Assembly (NCBI RefSeq): GCF_004214895.1
Contig: NZ_CP035952.1
Coordinates: forward strand, 1,994,501 to 2,058,500
Direction of reading: 5' to 3'
DNA from: Pseudomonas tructae
GTDB taxonomy: Bacteria > Pseudomonadota > Gammaproteobacteria > Pseudomonadales > Pseudomonadaceae
Length of the DNA stretch: 64,000 bases
Shown here: positions 9,157 to 17,902 of the stretch, piece after piece
Numbering within the stretch: position 1 is the stretch's first letter
Layout: each line of letters opens with the position of its first letter
Notes under the pieces: model-generated
What the model was told of the DNA's origin: nothing
Databases searched by the model: none
What the model saw: the letters and a program-made list of their open reading frames with translations, nothing else
Position numbers and translations under genes: made by a program

Positions 9157-9908
9157 TGGGCGCATTGCGCATGATGTTGACGCTGCTGTTGGTGCTGGCA
9201 GCGCCGATGGCGTTGGCGGCCGATCCGCTGTCGGTCCCGGCAATCACTCTGTCCAGTGGGGCAGACGGGCAGCAGGAATACTCGGTCAGCCTGCAGATTT
9301 TGCTGATCATGACGGCGCTGAGCTTCATCCCGGCATTCGTCGTGCTGATGACCAGCTTTACCCGCATCATCATTGTCTTCTCGATTCTGCGCCAGGCCCT
9401 GGGTCTGCAGCAGACACCGTCTAACCAGATCCTCAATGGCATGGCCTTGTTCCTGACGCTGTTCATCATGGCGCCGGTGTTCGACCGGGTGAATCAGGAT
9501 GCCCTGCAGCCCTACCTGGCCGAGAAGCTCAGTGCCCAGGATGCGATCAGCAAGGCGCAGGTGCCGCTCAAGGACTTCATGCTGGCGCAAACCCGGGAAA
9601 GTGACCTGGACCTGTTCATGCGCCTGTCCAAGCGCACCGACATCGCCAGCCCCGATCAGGCGCCGTTGACTATTCTGGTGCCGGCGTTCGTCACCTCGGA
9701 GCTCAAGACTGCGTTCCAGATCGGCTTCATGATCTTCATTCCTTTCCTGATCATCGACCTGGTGGTCGCCAGTGTGCTGATGGCCATGGGTATGATGATG
9801 CTCTCGCCGCTGATCATTTCGCTGCCCTTCAAGATCATGCTGTTTGTGCTGGTCGATGGCTGGGCGTTGATCATGGGCACCCTGGCCGGCAGTTTCGGCG
9901 GCGTCTGA
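9156..9908 (+). CDS. fliP: Flagellar export gate protein FliP
   Basis: FliP is the core of the FliPQR export channel. The 250 residues include a cleavable signal peptide ([15 protein letters not shown]) followed by four hydrophobic segments. The family signatures [20 protein letters not shown] and [13 protein letters not shown] are present. The ATG at 9156 overlaps the fliO stop by one base; a GTG one codon upstream is possible. Confidence 0.96.
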   Translation: MGALRMMLTLLLVLAAPMALAADPLSVPAITLSSGADGQQEYSVSLQILLIMTALSFIPAFVVLMTSFTRIIIVFSILRQALGLQQTPSNQILNGMALFLTLFIMAPVFDRVNQDALQPYLAEKLSAQDAISKAQVPLKDFMLAQTRESDLDLFMRLSKRTDIASPDQAPLTILVPAFVTSELKTAFQIGFMIFIPFLIIDLVVASVLMAMGMMMLSPLIISLPFKIMLFVLVDGWALIMGTLAGSFGGV

Positions 9909-9929
9909 CGCCGTGAGGAGAAGTAGTCC

Positions 9930-10199
9930 ATGACCCCAGAAGTGGCTGTCGACCTGTTTCGCGATGCGTTATGGCTGACCACCTTGATGGTTGCCATCCT
10001 GGTGGTGCCAAGCCTGCTGGTGGGCTTGGTAGTGGCCATGTTCCAGGCTGCCACGCAAATCAACGAACAGACCTTGAGCTTTCTGCCGCGCTTGTTGGTG
10101 ATGCTGGTGACCCTGATTGTGGTCGGGCCCTGGCTGGTGCAGAAGTTCATGGAATACATCCTGTCGTTGTACGGCAGCATTCCACAGTTGATCGGCTGA
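9930..10199 (+). CDS. fliQ: Flagellar export gate protein FliQ
   Basis: The 89-residue protein has two transmembrane helices and the conserved start TPEVAVDLFRDALW. The segment FQAATQINEQTLSFLPRL is characteristic of FliQ. A GAGGAG motif precedes the ATG. It lies in the fliOPQR run. Confidence 0.96.
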   Translation: MTPEVAVDLFRDALWLTTLMVAILVVPSLLVGLVVAMFQAATQINEQTLSFLPRLLVMLVTLIVVGPWLVQKFMEYILSLYGSIPQLIG

Positions 10200-10206
10200 G
10201 TCGGCG

Positions 10207-10983
10207 ATGCTTGAGCTGACGGACGCGCAAATCGGCACTTGGGTGGCCAGTTTCATCCTGCCGTTGTTTCGTGTCATTGCAGTGCTGATGACCATGCCGA
10301 TCTTCGGTACCAGCCTGTTGCCGGCGCGCATCCGTTTGTATCTTGCCGTTGCGATTACCGTGGTGATCGTGCCCGGCCTGCCGCCAATGCCCGAGGTCCA
10401 TGCGCTGGACCTGAGTGCGCTGCTGCTGATCGCCGAGCAGATAATCATTGGTGCCTTGCTCGGTCTGTCCTTGCAGCTCTTTTTCCAGGCGTTCGTGATC
10501 GCCGGCCAGCTCGTTGCAACTCAGATGGGCATGGCTTTCGCCTCGATGGTCGACCCGGCCAATGGTGTTAGTACAGCGGTCATCAGCCAGTTTCTGACCA
10601 TGCTGGTGACCTTGTTGTTTTTGAGCATGAACGGGCACCTGGTGGTGTTTGAGGTGCTGACCGAGAGTTTCACTACGCTGCCAGTAGGCAAGGGGCTGGT
10701 GGTCAATCACTTCTGGGAGTTGGCCGGGCGCATGAGCTGGGTGCTGGGGGCGGCCCTGTTGCTGGTCTTGCCTGCGGTCACCGCGTTGCTGGTGGTCAAC
10801 GTGGCCTTTGGTGTGATGACACGGGCGGCTCCGCAATTGAATATCTTTGCCATTGGTTTTCCCTTGACCCTGGTGCTGGGGCTGGGAATATTCTGGGTCG
10901 GGCTGGCGGAGATTCTCCCTCATTACCAGGCATTGGCCTCCGAAGCCTTGCAATGGCTGCGTGAACTGGCACGGGCGCGCTGA
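10207..10983 (+). CDS. fliR: Flagellar export gate protein FliR
   Basis: FliR closes the FliP5Q4R1 helical gate. The 258-residue protein has several hydrophobic helices. Family motifs include LPLFRVIAVLMTMPIFGT, FVIAGQLVATQMGMAFASMV and APQLNIFAIGFPLTL. flhB begins 3 bp after the stop. Confidence 0.96.
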   Translation: MLELTDAQIGTWVASFILPLFRVIAVLMTMPIFGTSLLPARIRLYLAVAITVVIVPGLPPMPEVHALDLSALLLIAEQIIIGALLGLSLQLFFQAFVIAGQLVATQMGMAFASMVDPANGVSTAVISQFLTMLVTLLFLSMNGHLVVFEVLTESFTTLPVGKGLVVNHFWELAGRMSWVLGAALLLVLPAVTALLVVNVAFGVMTRAAPQLNIFAIGFPLTLVLGLGIFWVGLAEILPHYQALASEALQWLRELARAR

Positions 10984-10986
10984 ACG

Positions 10987-12123
10987 ATGGCAGAGAGTGA
11001 AAGCGGTCAGGACAAAACCGAAGACCCCACCGAGAAGCGCAAGAAGGACGCGCGCGAGAAGGGCGAAATCGCTCGTTCGAAGGAACTCAACACGGTAGTG
11101 GTGACGCTCGTGGGGGCGGGCGCATTGCTGGTGTTTGGCGGCGCGTTGGGTGAGATGCTCATGGACCTGATGCGAATCAACTTCAGTCTGTCGCGTGAAG
11201 TGATCGTTGATCAGCGCTCAATGGGAACCTTTCTCCTGGCGTCCGGCAAGATGGCCTTGCTGGCGGTGCAGCCGGTATTGATCGTGCTGATGCTGGCGGC
11301 AATCATCGGTCCGGTTTCCCTGGGTGGCATGCTGTTCTCCGGCAGCTCTCTGGCGCCCAAGTTCAGCCGCATGAACCCGTTGGCCGGGATCAAGCGGATG
11401 TTTTCGGTCAATGCTCTGTCGGAGCTGCTGAAGGCGCTGGCGAAATTCATTGTGATTTTGCTGGTTGCGCTCGTGGTGTTGTCGGCGGATCGCCAGGACT
11501 TGCTGGCGATTGCCAATGAGCCACTGGACAGGGCCATCCTGCACAGCTTTCAGGTCGTTGGCTGGAGTGCCTTGTGGATGGCGGTCGGTCTGTTGCTGAT
11601 TGCTGCAGTGGATGTGCCGCTGCAGTTGTGGCAGGCGCACAAGAAGCTGTTGATGACCAAGCAGGAGGTGCGTGACGAGTACAAGGACTCCGAAGGCAAG
11701 CCCGAGGTCAAGCAGCGTATCCGTCAGTTGCAGCGTGAGGCTTCGCAGCGGCGGATGATGGCAGCGATACCCGAGGCGGATGTCATCATCACCAACCCGA
11801 CCCACTATGCCGTGGCGCTCAAGTACGACCCGCAGAAGGGCTCGGCGCCGTTGCTGTTGGCCAAGGGCGCCGATTTCATCGCCCTGAAGATTCGCGAAAT
11901 CGCCAACGAGCACAAGATCCAGGTGCTCGAATCGCCGGCGCTGGCGCGCTCGATCTACTACTCCACCGAGCTTGAAGAAGAAATTCCTGCCGGTTTGTAC
12001 CTGGCGGTGGCCCAGGTGCTGGCCTATGTCTATCAGATCCGCCAGTACCGCGCCGGCAAGGGCAAGCCCCCGGAACCGCTCAAGGATCTGCCGATTCCGC
12101 CAGATTTGCGGCGCGACTCCTGA
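10987..12123 (+). CDS. flhB: Flagellar export switch protein FlhB
   Basis: FlhB wraps the FliPQR gate, and its autocleaved cytoplasmic domain decides substrate class with FliK. The 378-residue protein begins with the charged stretch ESGQDKTEDPTEKRKKDARE and has four transmembrane segments (about 30-210). The self-cleavage motif NPTH lies at residues 270-273, followed by YAVALKYD. The C-terminal tail is basic and proline-rich. A shortened paralogue of its C-terminal domain is encoded at 26434-26766. Confidence 0.97.
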   Translation: MAESESGQDKTEDPTEKRKKDAREKGEIARSKELNTVVVTLVGAGALLVFGGALGEMLMDLMRINFSLSREVIVDQRSMGTFLLASGKMALLAVQPVLIVLMLAAIIGPVSLGGMLFSGSSLAPKFSRMNPLAGIKRMFSVNALSELLKALAKFIVILLVALVVLSADRQDLLAIANEPLDRAILHSFQVVGWSALWMAVGLLLIAAVDVPLQLWQAHKKLLMTKQEVRDEYKDSEGKPEVKQRIRQLQREASQRRMMAAIPEADVIITNPTHYAVALKYDPQKGSAPLLLAKGADFIALKIREIANEHKIQVLESPALARSIYYSTELEEEIPAGLYLAVAQVLAYVYQIRQYRAGKGKPPEPLKDLPIPPDLRRDS

Positions 12124-12127
12124 GGCA

Positions 12128-12163
12128 ATCGCGGGGCAAGCCCGCTCCCACATGCCCCGCGAT
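12128..12163. repeat. REP unit with truncated inverted partner
   Basis: A full 24-bp unit (12128-12151) is followed at once by only the last 11 bases of an inverted unit (12153-12163). The pair can still form a GC-rich stem in the flhB 3' end. Confidence 0.8.
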
Positions 12164-12186
12164 AAGGCTGACGCGAATCGCAAAGT

Positions 12187-12202
12187 TGGAAAGCTTCTTG
12201 CA
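12187..12202 (+). promoter_or_regulatory. Sigma-54 (RpoN) promoter of flhA
   Basis: TGGAAA, five bases, TTGCA, with GG (12188-12189) and GC (12200-12201) exactly ten bases apart. It lies about 60 bp upstream of the flhA GTG. The -24 element is a weaker match than those of fliK and fliL. Confidence 0.75.
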
Positions 12203-12262
12203 AAGGCTGCGCTGCGCGCCCAAAACGCGTCAAAGTTTTGCTTGAGCTAACGAGGAATACCG

Positions 12263-14392
12263 GTGGATCGCTCTCAGTTAATCAACAGTGCCCGTAGCAA
12301 CCTGGTCGGTCTAGGCCGGGGTAACCTGGGTGTGCCGCTGTTGTTGCTGGTGATGCTGGCAATGATGATGTTGCCGATCCCGCCGTTCCTGCTCGACGTG
12401 TTCTTCACCTTCAATATCGCCTTGTCGATCGTGGTCCTGCTGGTCTGCGTTTACGCCTTGCGCCCACTCGACTTCGCCGCGTTCCCGACCATCCTGCTGG
12501 TGGCGACGCTGCTGCGTCTGGCGCTCAACGTGGCCTCCACACGGGTGGTGATGCTCCATGGTCATGACGGCCACGAGGCCGCTGGTAAGGTGATCCAGGC
12601 CTTCGGTGAGGTGGTGATCGGCGGCAACTATGTGGTCGGTATCGTGGTGTTCGCGATCCTGATGATCATCAACTTCGTGGTGGTGACCAAGGGTGCCGGG
12701 CGAATTTCCGAGGTGAGCGCACGCTTCACACTCGACGCCATGCCTGGCAAGCAGATGGCCATCGACGCCGATCTCAACGCCGGGCTGATCGACCAGGCCC
12801 AGGCCAAGGCGCGCCGCGCCGAGGTGGCCGGCGAGGCTGAGTTCTACGGCTCGATGGACGGTGCCAGCAAATTCGTTCGCGGCGACGCCATCGCCGGCCT
12901 GTTGATCCTGTTCATCAACCTGATCGGCGGCATGGCGGTCGGTATCTTCCAGCACAACATGACCTTTGCCGATGCAGGCAAGGTGTACGCCCTGTTGACC
13001 ATTGGTGACGGTTTGGTGGCGCAACTGCCATCGCTGTTGCTGTCCACCGCCGCGGCGATCATGGTGACCCGTGCCTCGGGCTCCGAGGACATGGGCAATC
13101 AGATCAACCGGCAGATGTTCGACTCGCCCAGGGCTCTGGCGGTGTCCGCTGCCATTATGATCGTCATGGGCCTGGTGCCGGGCATGCCGCACGTTGCCTT
13201 CTTGAGCCTTGGTCTGCTGGCCGCGGGCGGTGCCTATCTGGTCTGGCGCAAGCAGAACCAGGTCAAGCTCAAGGCCCTGGCAGAAGTCCAGCGCCAGCAA
13301 GATTTGCTGCCATCGCCGCAACGGGCCATGGAAACCAAGGAGCTGGGCTGGGATGACGTCACCCCGATCGACATGATCGGCCTGGAAGTCGGCTATCGCC
13401 TGATTCCGCTGGTGGACCGCAACCAGGGTGGGCAGTTGCTTGCGCGGATCAAGGGTGTGCGCAAGAAGCTGTCCCAGGACCTGGGCTTTCTCATGCCCAC
13501 GGTTCATATCCGCGACAACCTTGATTTGGCGCCGAGCGCCTATCGCCTGACGCTGATGGGGGTGATCCTGGCCGAAGCCGAGATTTATCCTGATCGTGAG
13601 CTGGCGATCAATCCAGGGCAGGTCTTCGGTACCCTCAACGGCATTGCCGCCCGTGACCCGGCCTTTGGTCTTGAGGCGGTGTGGGTCGACGTCAACCAGC
13701 GCAGCCAGGCGCAGTCGCTGGGCTACACAGTGGTCGATGCCAGTACTGTGGTCGCCACGCACCTCAATCAGATCCTGCACAAACATTGTCACGAGCTGAT
13801 CGGCCACGAAGAAGTGCAGCAATTGTTGCAAGTGCTGGCCAAAGCCTCGCCCAAGCTTGCCGAAGAGCTGGTGCCGGGTGTCATTTCGTTGTCGGGGCTG
13901 CTCAAAGTCTTGCAGGCGCTGCTCTCTGAACAAGTTCCAGTGCGCGACATTCGCAGTATTGCCGAAGCCATCGCCAACAACCCGGCCAAGAGTCAAGATA
14001 CCGCCGCGCTGGTGGCGGTGGTGCGCGTCGGATTGTGTCGCGCAATCGTGCAAAGCATTGTCGGCGTTGAGTCCGAGCTGCCTGTCATCACCCTTGAGCC
14101 AAGATTGGAACAGATTTTGCTCAATAGTTTGCAAAGGGCTGGGCAAGGCCAGGAAGACGGTGTTCTTCTTGAGCCGAGCATGGCCGAAAAGCTTCAGCGT
14201 TCGTTGATCGAAGCCGCCCAGCGTCAGGAGATGCAAGGGCAGCCGGCGATCCTCCTGGTCGCAGGACCGGTACGAGCCATGCTGTCGCGCTTCGGTCGCC
14301 TGGCTGTACCGAATTTGCATGTTTTGGCGTATCAGGAAATACCTGACAACAAGCAAGTTACCATCGTCGCCACAGTGGGCCCGAACGGCTGA
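12263..14392 (+). CDS. flhA: Flagellar export gate protein FlhA
   Basis: FlhA forms the nonameric ring through which substrates and protons enter the export gate. The 709 residues have eight transmembrane segments in the first about 330 residues. The FHIPEP signature region contains LRLALNVASTRVVM and PGKQMAIDADLNAGLIDQAQ. A large cytoplasmic domain follows that binds chaperone-substrate complexes. It uses a GTG start after an ACGAGGAA Shine-Dalgarno-like stretch. It heads a new unit behind a sigma-54 promoter and is followed by flhF 11 bp later. Confidence 0.97.
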   Translation: MDRSQLINSARSNLVGLGRGNLGVPLLLLVMLAMMMLPIPPFLLDVFFTFNIALSIVVLLVCVYALRPLDFAAFPTILLVATLLRLALNVASTRVVMLHGHDGHEAAGKVIQAFGEVVIGGNYVVGIVVFAILMIINFVVVTKGAGRISEVSARFTLDAMPGKQMAIDADLNAGLIDQAQAKARRAEVAGEAEFYGSMDGASKFVRGDAIAGLLILFINLIGGMAVGIFQHNMTFADAGKVYALLTIGDGLVAQLPSLLLSTAAAIMVTRASGSEDMGNQINRQMFDSPRALAVSAAIMIVMGLVPGMPHVAFLSLGLLAAGGAYLVWRKQNQVKLKALAEVQRQQDLLPSPQRAMETKELGWDDVTPIDMIGLEVGYRLIPLVDRNQGGQLLARIKGVRKKLSQDLGFLMPTVHIRDNLDLAPSAYRLTLMGVILAEAEIYPDRELAINPGQVFGTLNGIAARDPAFGLEAVWVDVNQRSQAQSLGYTVVDASTVVATHLNQILHKHCHELIGHEEVQQLLQVLAKASPKLAEELVPGVISLSGLLKVLQALLSEQVPVRDIRSIAEAIANNPAKSQDTAALVAVVRVGLCRAIVQSIVGVESELPVITLEPRLEQILLNSLQRAGQGQEDGVLLEPSMAEKLQRSLIEAAQRQEMQGQPAILLVAGPVRAMLSRFGRLAVPNLHVLAYQEIPDNKQVTIVATVGPNG

Positions 14393-14403
14393 GGTAGTGG
14401 GTT

Positions 14404-15714
14404 ATGCAAGTTAAGCGTTTTTTCGCCGCCGATATGCGTCAGGCCATGAAGCTGGTTCGAGATGAGCTGGGGGCCGACGCCGCCATCATCGGCAACCGCC
14501 GGATTGCTGGCGGTGTCGAGCTGACGGCTGCGCTGGACTACAAGCTGTCCGCCCTGGCGCCTCGGGTGCCGAACATCGAGCTCGAAGACGAGTTGCGCAA
14601 GACCCAGTCGCGCATCGTTACCGCCCAGGCGGAGCTGAGCACCCGCAGCGAGAGCGAGGACGCCAACCGTCAGCTGTTCGCCGGGCTGCCGCTGACCGCT
14701 TCCGAGCCGCTGGTAGATCCTGAAGTTGAAGCACCGCTGGCGCCGGCTGCACCTGTCGCTGCGCCGATTGATCAGCGCCTGTTCGACTCGATGCGTTCGG
14801 AGCTGTCGGGCTTGCGTGAACTGCTGGAAGTGCAGCTCGGCTCGCTGGCCTGGAGCCAGTTGCAAGGCAACAAACCGCAGCAAGCCAACCTGTGGCGGCG
14901 CCTGCAGCGTATAGGCCTGTCCGGGCCGATTGCCCGTGAGTTGCTCGACCTGACGACCGGCATCGAAGAGCCTCGGCAAGCCTGGCGCATGCTGCTGGCC
15001 CATCTGGCGCGGATGATTCAGGTGCCGGAAATCGAACCGATTGAAGAGGGCGGTGTCATTGCCATGGTCGGTCCGGCCGGCATGGGCAAGACCACTACCC
15101 TGGCCAAACTGGCTGCGCGCTACGTGCTCAAGTACGGTGCACACAACCTGGCCCTGGTGAGCATGGACAGTTTCCGGATTGGTGCCCAGGAGCAACTCAA
15201 GACCCTGGGGCGGATCCTCAATGTCTCGGTCACGCATGTCGATCCGGGCCAGTCGCTGGCCCAGGCGCTCGACCCGCTGCTGCGCAAGCGTGTGGTGCTG
15301 ATCGACACCGCTGGCCTGCAAGCCAGCGACCCGGCCCTGCGTATGCAGCTCGAAACCCTTGCCGGGCGCGGGATTCAGGCCAAGAATTATCTGGTGCTGG
15401 CAACCACCAGCCAGAAGCAGGTGCTGACCGCCGCCTACCACAGCTACAAGCGCTGTGGCCTGGCCGGTTGCATCCTGACCAAGCTAGATGAAACCGCCAG
15501 CCTCGGCGAAGTATTGAGCCTGGCAATCAGTCACGAACTGCCTGTGGCCTATCTTACCGATGGCCCGCGCATTCCTGACGACCTGCACCTGCCGCGCCGG
15601 CACCAGTTGGTCAGCCGCGCAGTGAGTGTGCAGATGCAGGACGAGCCCAGCGAAGAGGCCATGGCCGACATGTTCGCTGATCTCTACCACAGCCCTGGCA
15701 AACGCGTGGGCTGA
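14404..15714 (+). CDS. flhF: Flagellar biosynthesis GTPase FlhF
   Basis: FlhF is the SRP-type GTPase that places the flagellum at the cell pole. The 436 residues have the conserved start MQVKRFFAADMRQAMKLVRD (basic B domain), a variable linker (about 60-120), then N and G domains. The G1 loop GPAGMGKTTT starts near residue 223, with DTAGLQ and TKLDETASLGE further on. It is followed by a possible small ORF and fleN. Confidence 0.96.
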   Translation: MQVKRFFAADMRQAMKLVRDELGADAAIIGNRRIAGGVELTAALDYKLSALAPRVPNIELEDELRKTQSRIVTAQAELSTRSESEDANRQLFAGLPLTASEPLVDPEVEAPLAPAAPVAAPIDQRLFDSMRSELSGLRELLEVQLGSLAWSQLQGNKPQQANLWRRLQRIGLSGPIARELLDLTTGIEEPRQAWRMLLAHLARMIQVPEIEPIEEGGVIAMVGPAGMGKTTTLAKLAARYVLKYGAHNLALVSMDSFRIGAQEQLKTLGRILNVSVTHVDPGQSLAQALDPLLRKRVVLIDTAGLQASDPALRMQLETLAGRGIQAKNYLVLATTSQKQVLTAAYHSYKRCGLAGCILTKLDETASLGEVLSLAISHELPVAYLTDGPRIPDDLHLPRRHQLVSRAVSVQMQDEPSEEAMADMFADLYHSPGKRVG

Positions 15715-15721
15715 GGTGAAT

Positions 15722-15811
15722 ATGAATACGTTGCAAAGTACCTACATCAATGGTCTGCCAGGCATTTTTCAGGTGTTGAAAGCGCAGCCCAGTCATGTGG
15801 CCTCGGTCTAA
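15722..15811 (+). CDS. Possible 29-residue small protein between flhF and fleN
   Basis: An ATG seven bases after the flhF stop opens a 29-codon frame, MNTLQSTYINGLPGIFQVLK then AQPSHVASV, ending in TAA 23 bp before fleN. The flhF stop overlaps a good Shine-Dalgarno, GAGGTG, five to eight bases upstream of the ATG. This would give translation reinitiation. I do not recognise the peptide; no signal or transmembrane helix is apparent. It may be a real small protein or a coupling device that feeds ribosomes to fleN, which has only a weak ribosome site of its own. Confidence 0.45.
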   Translation: MNTLQSTYINGLPGIFQVLKAQPSHVASV

Positions 15812-15834
15812 GTAAGACAAGGTAAAGAACAAAC

Positions 15835-16668
15835 ATGGGTAGCATGCATCCCGTACAGGTGATCGCCGTGACCGGTGGCAAAGGTGGCGTCGGCAAGACT
15901 AACGTGTCAGTGAACCTGTCGCTGGCGCTGGCTGAGCTTGGCCGTCGGGTCATGCTGCTGGACGCCGACCTGGGCCTGGCCAACGTCGACGTGCTGCTGG
16001 GCCTGACGCCCAAACGTACCCTGGCCGACGTCATCGAAGGCCGCTGCGAGCTGCGCGAAGTGCTGCTGCAAGGCCCTGGTGGCGTACGCATCGTGCCGGC
16101 GGCTTCGGGTACGCAAAGCATGGTGCACCTGGCGCCGGCGCAGCATGCCGGACTGATCCAGGCCTTCAGCGAGATCGGCGACAACCTCGATGTGCTGGTG
16201 ATCGACACCGCTGCGGGTATCGGTGACTCGGTAGTCAGCTTTGTTCGCGCCGCCCAGGAGGTGTTGCTGGTGGTCTGCGACGAGCCCACCTCGATCACCG
16301 ATGCCTATGCCCTGATCAAGCTGCTCAATCGCGATTACGGCATGAACCGCTTCCGCGTCCTGGCAAACATGGCTCAGAGCCCTCAAGAGGGGCGCAACCT
16401 GTTCGCCAAGTTGACCAAGGTCACTGATCGCTTTCTGGATGTCGCTCTACAATACGTCGGCGCGGTGCCTTACGACGAATGCGTGCGCAAGGCGGTGCAG
16501 AAGCAGCGAGCAGTCTATGAAGCCTTCCCGCGTTCCAAGTGCGCGCTGGCATTCAAGGCCATTGCCCAGAAAGTCGACACCTGGCCGCTGCCTGCCAACC
16601 CACGGGGTCACCTGGAGTTCTTCGTCGAACGCCTGGTGCAACCGACGAGTGCAGGTCCGGTGCTATGA
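15835..16668 (+). CDS. fleN: Flagellar number regulator FleN (MinD-like ATPase)
   Basis: FleN (FlhG) is a ParA/MinD-family ATPase that restrains FleQ and limits the cell to its proper number of flagella. The 277 residues carry the deviant Walker A KGGVGKTN at residues 16-23, DADLGLANVDVLLG and DTAAGIGDSVVSFV. The C-terminal amphipathic helix region is conserved in length. The stop overlaps the start of fliA (ATGA). Confidence 0.96.
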   Translation: MGSMHPVQVIAVTGGKGGVGKTNVSVNLSLALAELGRRVMLLDADLGLANVDVLLGLTPKRTLADVIEGRCELREVLLQGPGGVRIVPAASGTQSMVHLAPAQHAGLIQAFSEIGDNLDVLVIDTAAGIGDSVVSFVRAAQEVLLVVCDEPTSITDAYALIKLLNRDYGMNRFRVLANMAQSPQEGRNLFAKLTKVTDRFLDVALQYVGAVPYDECVRKAVQKQRAVYEAFPRSKCALAFKAIAQKVDTWPLPANPRGHLEFFVERLVQPTSAGPVL

Positions 16669-17405
16669 ACGCCAGCGGTTATCGGATGTACAGCAAGGCT
16701 TCGCGTGACGCCCAGTACGAGTTGATCGAGCGTTACGCGCCGTTGGTCAAGCGCATCGCCTACCACTTGCTGGCGCGTCTGCCGGCCAGTGTTCAGGTCG
16801 AGGATCTGATCCAGGCCGGGATGATCGGCTTGCTCGAAGTCGCCAACAAGTACGATGCGAGCAAGGGTGCCAGTTTCGAGACCTATGCCGGTATCCGTAT
16901 TCGTGGGGCCATGCTCGATGAAGTGCGCAAGGGCGATTGGGCACCGCGTTCGGTACACCGCAATACCCGCATGGTCAGTGACGCGATTCGTGCAATTGAA
17001 GCAAAAACCGGTCGTGACGCTAAAGATCACGAAGTTGCTGCCGAACTTCAATTGAGTCTCGACGATTATTACGGGATTTTGAATGACACCCTGGGCAGCC
17101 GCCTGTTCAGTTTCGACGACCTGCTGCAGGACGGCGAACATGAAGGTCTGCACGAGGGAGGTGCCAGTGCCCAGCTCGAGCCTTCGCGCGACCTGGAAGA
17201 CGAGCGTTTTCAGGCAGCCTTGGCCGATGCCATTGCCAACCTGCCCGAACGTGAGCGTCTGGTGCTGGCGCTGTACTACGACGAAGAGCTCAACCTCAAG
17301 GAGATCGGTGAGGTCCTGGGGGTGAGCGAATCGCGCGTCAGCCAGTTGCACAGCCAGTGCGCGGCACGTTTGCGTGGTCGCCTGGGGGAATGGCGAGCGC
17401 GTTGA
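16665..17405 (+). CDS. fliA: RNA polymerase sigma factor FliA (sigma-28)
   Basis: FliA drives late flagellar and chemotaxis genes and is held by FlgM until the hook is finished. The 246 residues match the family length. Region 2 has YAPLVKRIAYHLLARLPASV and VEDLIQAGMIGLLEV; region 4 has LPERERLVLALYYDEELNLK and a helix-turn-helix ending VSESRVSQLHSQ. The start at 16665 overlaps the fleN stop by 4 bp; the frame extends 126 bp further upstream, inside fleN, and that part is not coding. Confidence 0.97.
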   Translation: MNASGYRMYSKASRDAQYELIERYAPLVKRIAYHLLARLPASVQVEDLIQAGMIGLLEVANKYDASKGASFETYAGIRIRGAMLDEVRKGDWAPRSVHRNTRMVSDAIRAIEAKTGRDAKDHEVAAELQLSLDDYYGILNDTLGSRLFSFDDLLQDGEHEGLHEGGASAQLEPSRDLEDERFQAALADAIANLPERERLVLALYYDEELNLKEIGEVLGVSESRVSQLHSQCAARLRGRLGEWRAR

Positions 17406-17453
17406 ACACCGGTTCAATGCAGTCGTGAAATGCAGTACCGAATTGATTGAATG

Positions 17454-17473
17454 CGCGTTCCGCGCTGAACGCG
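17454..17473. other. Hairpin upstream of cheY
   Basis: CGCGTTC and GAACGCG form a perfect 7-bp stem around a 6-base loop in the 103-bp gap between fliA and cheY. There is no T-run after it, so it is not a standard terminator. It may be a processing or attenuation site. Confidence 0.5.
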
Positions 17474-17508
17474 TTAAAGACTGCTTGGAGGTCTAATTGA
17501 ACAAAGAC

Positions 17509-17883
17509 ATGAAAATCCTCATCGTGGACGACTTCTCGACGATGCGGCGGATCATCAAGAACCTGTTGCGTGATCTGGGCTTTACCAACACCCAGGAAGC
17601 CGACGACGGCAACACTGCGCTGCCGATGCTCGAAAGCGGCCACTTCGATTTTCTGGTGACCGACTGGAACATGCCTGGCATGTCCGGCATCGACCTGCTG
17701 CGCAAGGTACGGGCTGATGAGCGCCTGAAACACCTGCCGGTGCTGATGGTGACCGCCGAAGCCAAGCGCGAGCAGATCATCGAAGCCGCCCAGGCCGGAG
17801 TCAACGGCTATGTGGTCAAGCCGTTCACTGCCCAGGTGCTGAAAGAAAAAATCGAAAAAATCTTCGAGCGCGTCAATAGCTGA
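17509..17883 (+). CDS. cheY: Chemotaxis response regulator CheY
   Basis: CheY carries the phosphoryl signal from CheA to FliM. It is a single receiver domain of 124 residues starting [20 protein letters not shown], with phospho-Asp at residue 52 ([10 protein letters not shown]) and the conserved Lys in VVKPFT. The frame is open to a TTG at 17497, which sits 4 bases behind GGAGGT and would add four residues. The ribosome site favours TTG, while the family start favours the ATG chosen here. Confidence 0.95.
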   Translation: MKILIVDDFSTMRRIIKNLLRDLGFTNTQEADDGNTALPMLESGHFDFLVTDWNMPGMSGIDLLRKVRADERLKHLPVLMVTAEAKREQIIEAAQAGVNGYVVKPFTAQVLKEKIEKIFERVNS

Positions 17884-17902
17884 GGTACGCCACGGGGGCG
17901 CT

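Noticed and set aside
12311..14356. 681-codon antisense frame over flhA
   Set aside because: Shadow of flhA; His/Gln-rich composition typical of reverse-complement high-GC genes.
16539..16664. 42-residue N-terminal extension of FliA
   Set aside because: It lies inside fleN; the conserved sigma-28 start is at 16665.
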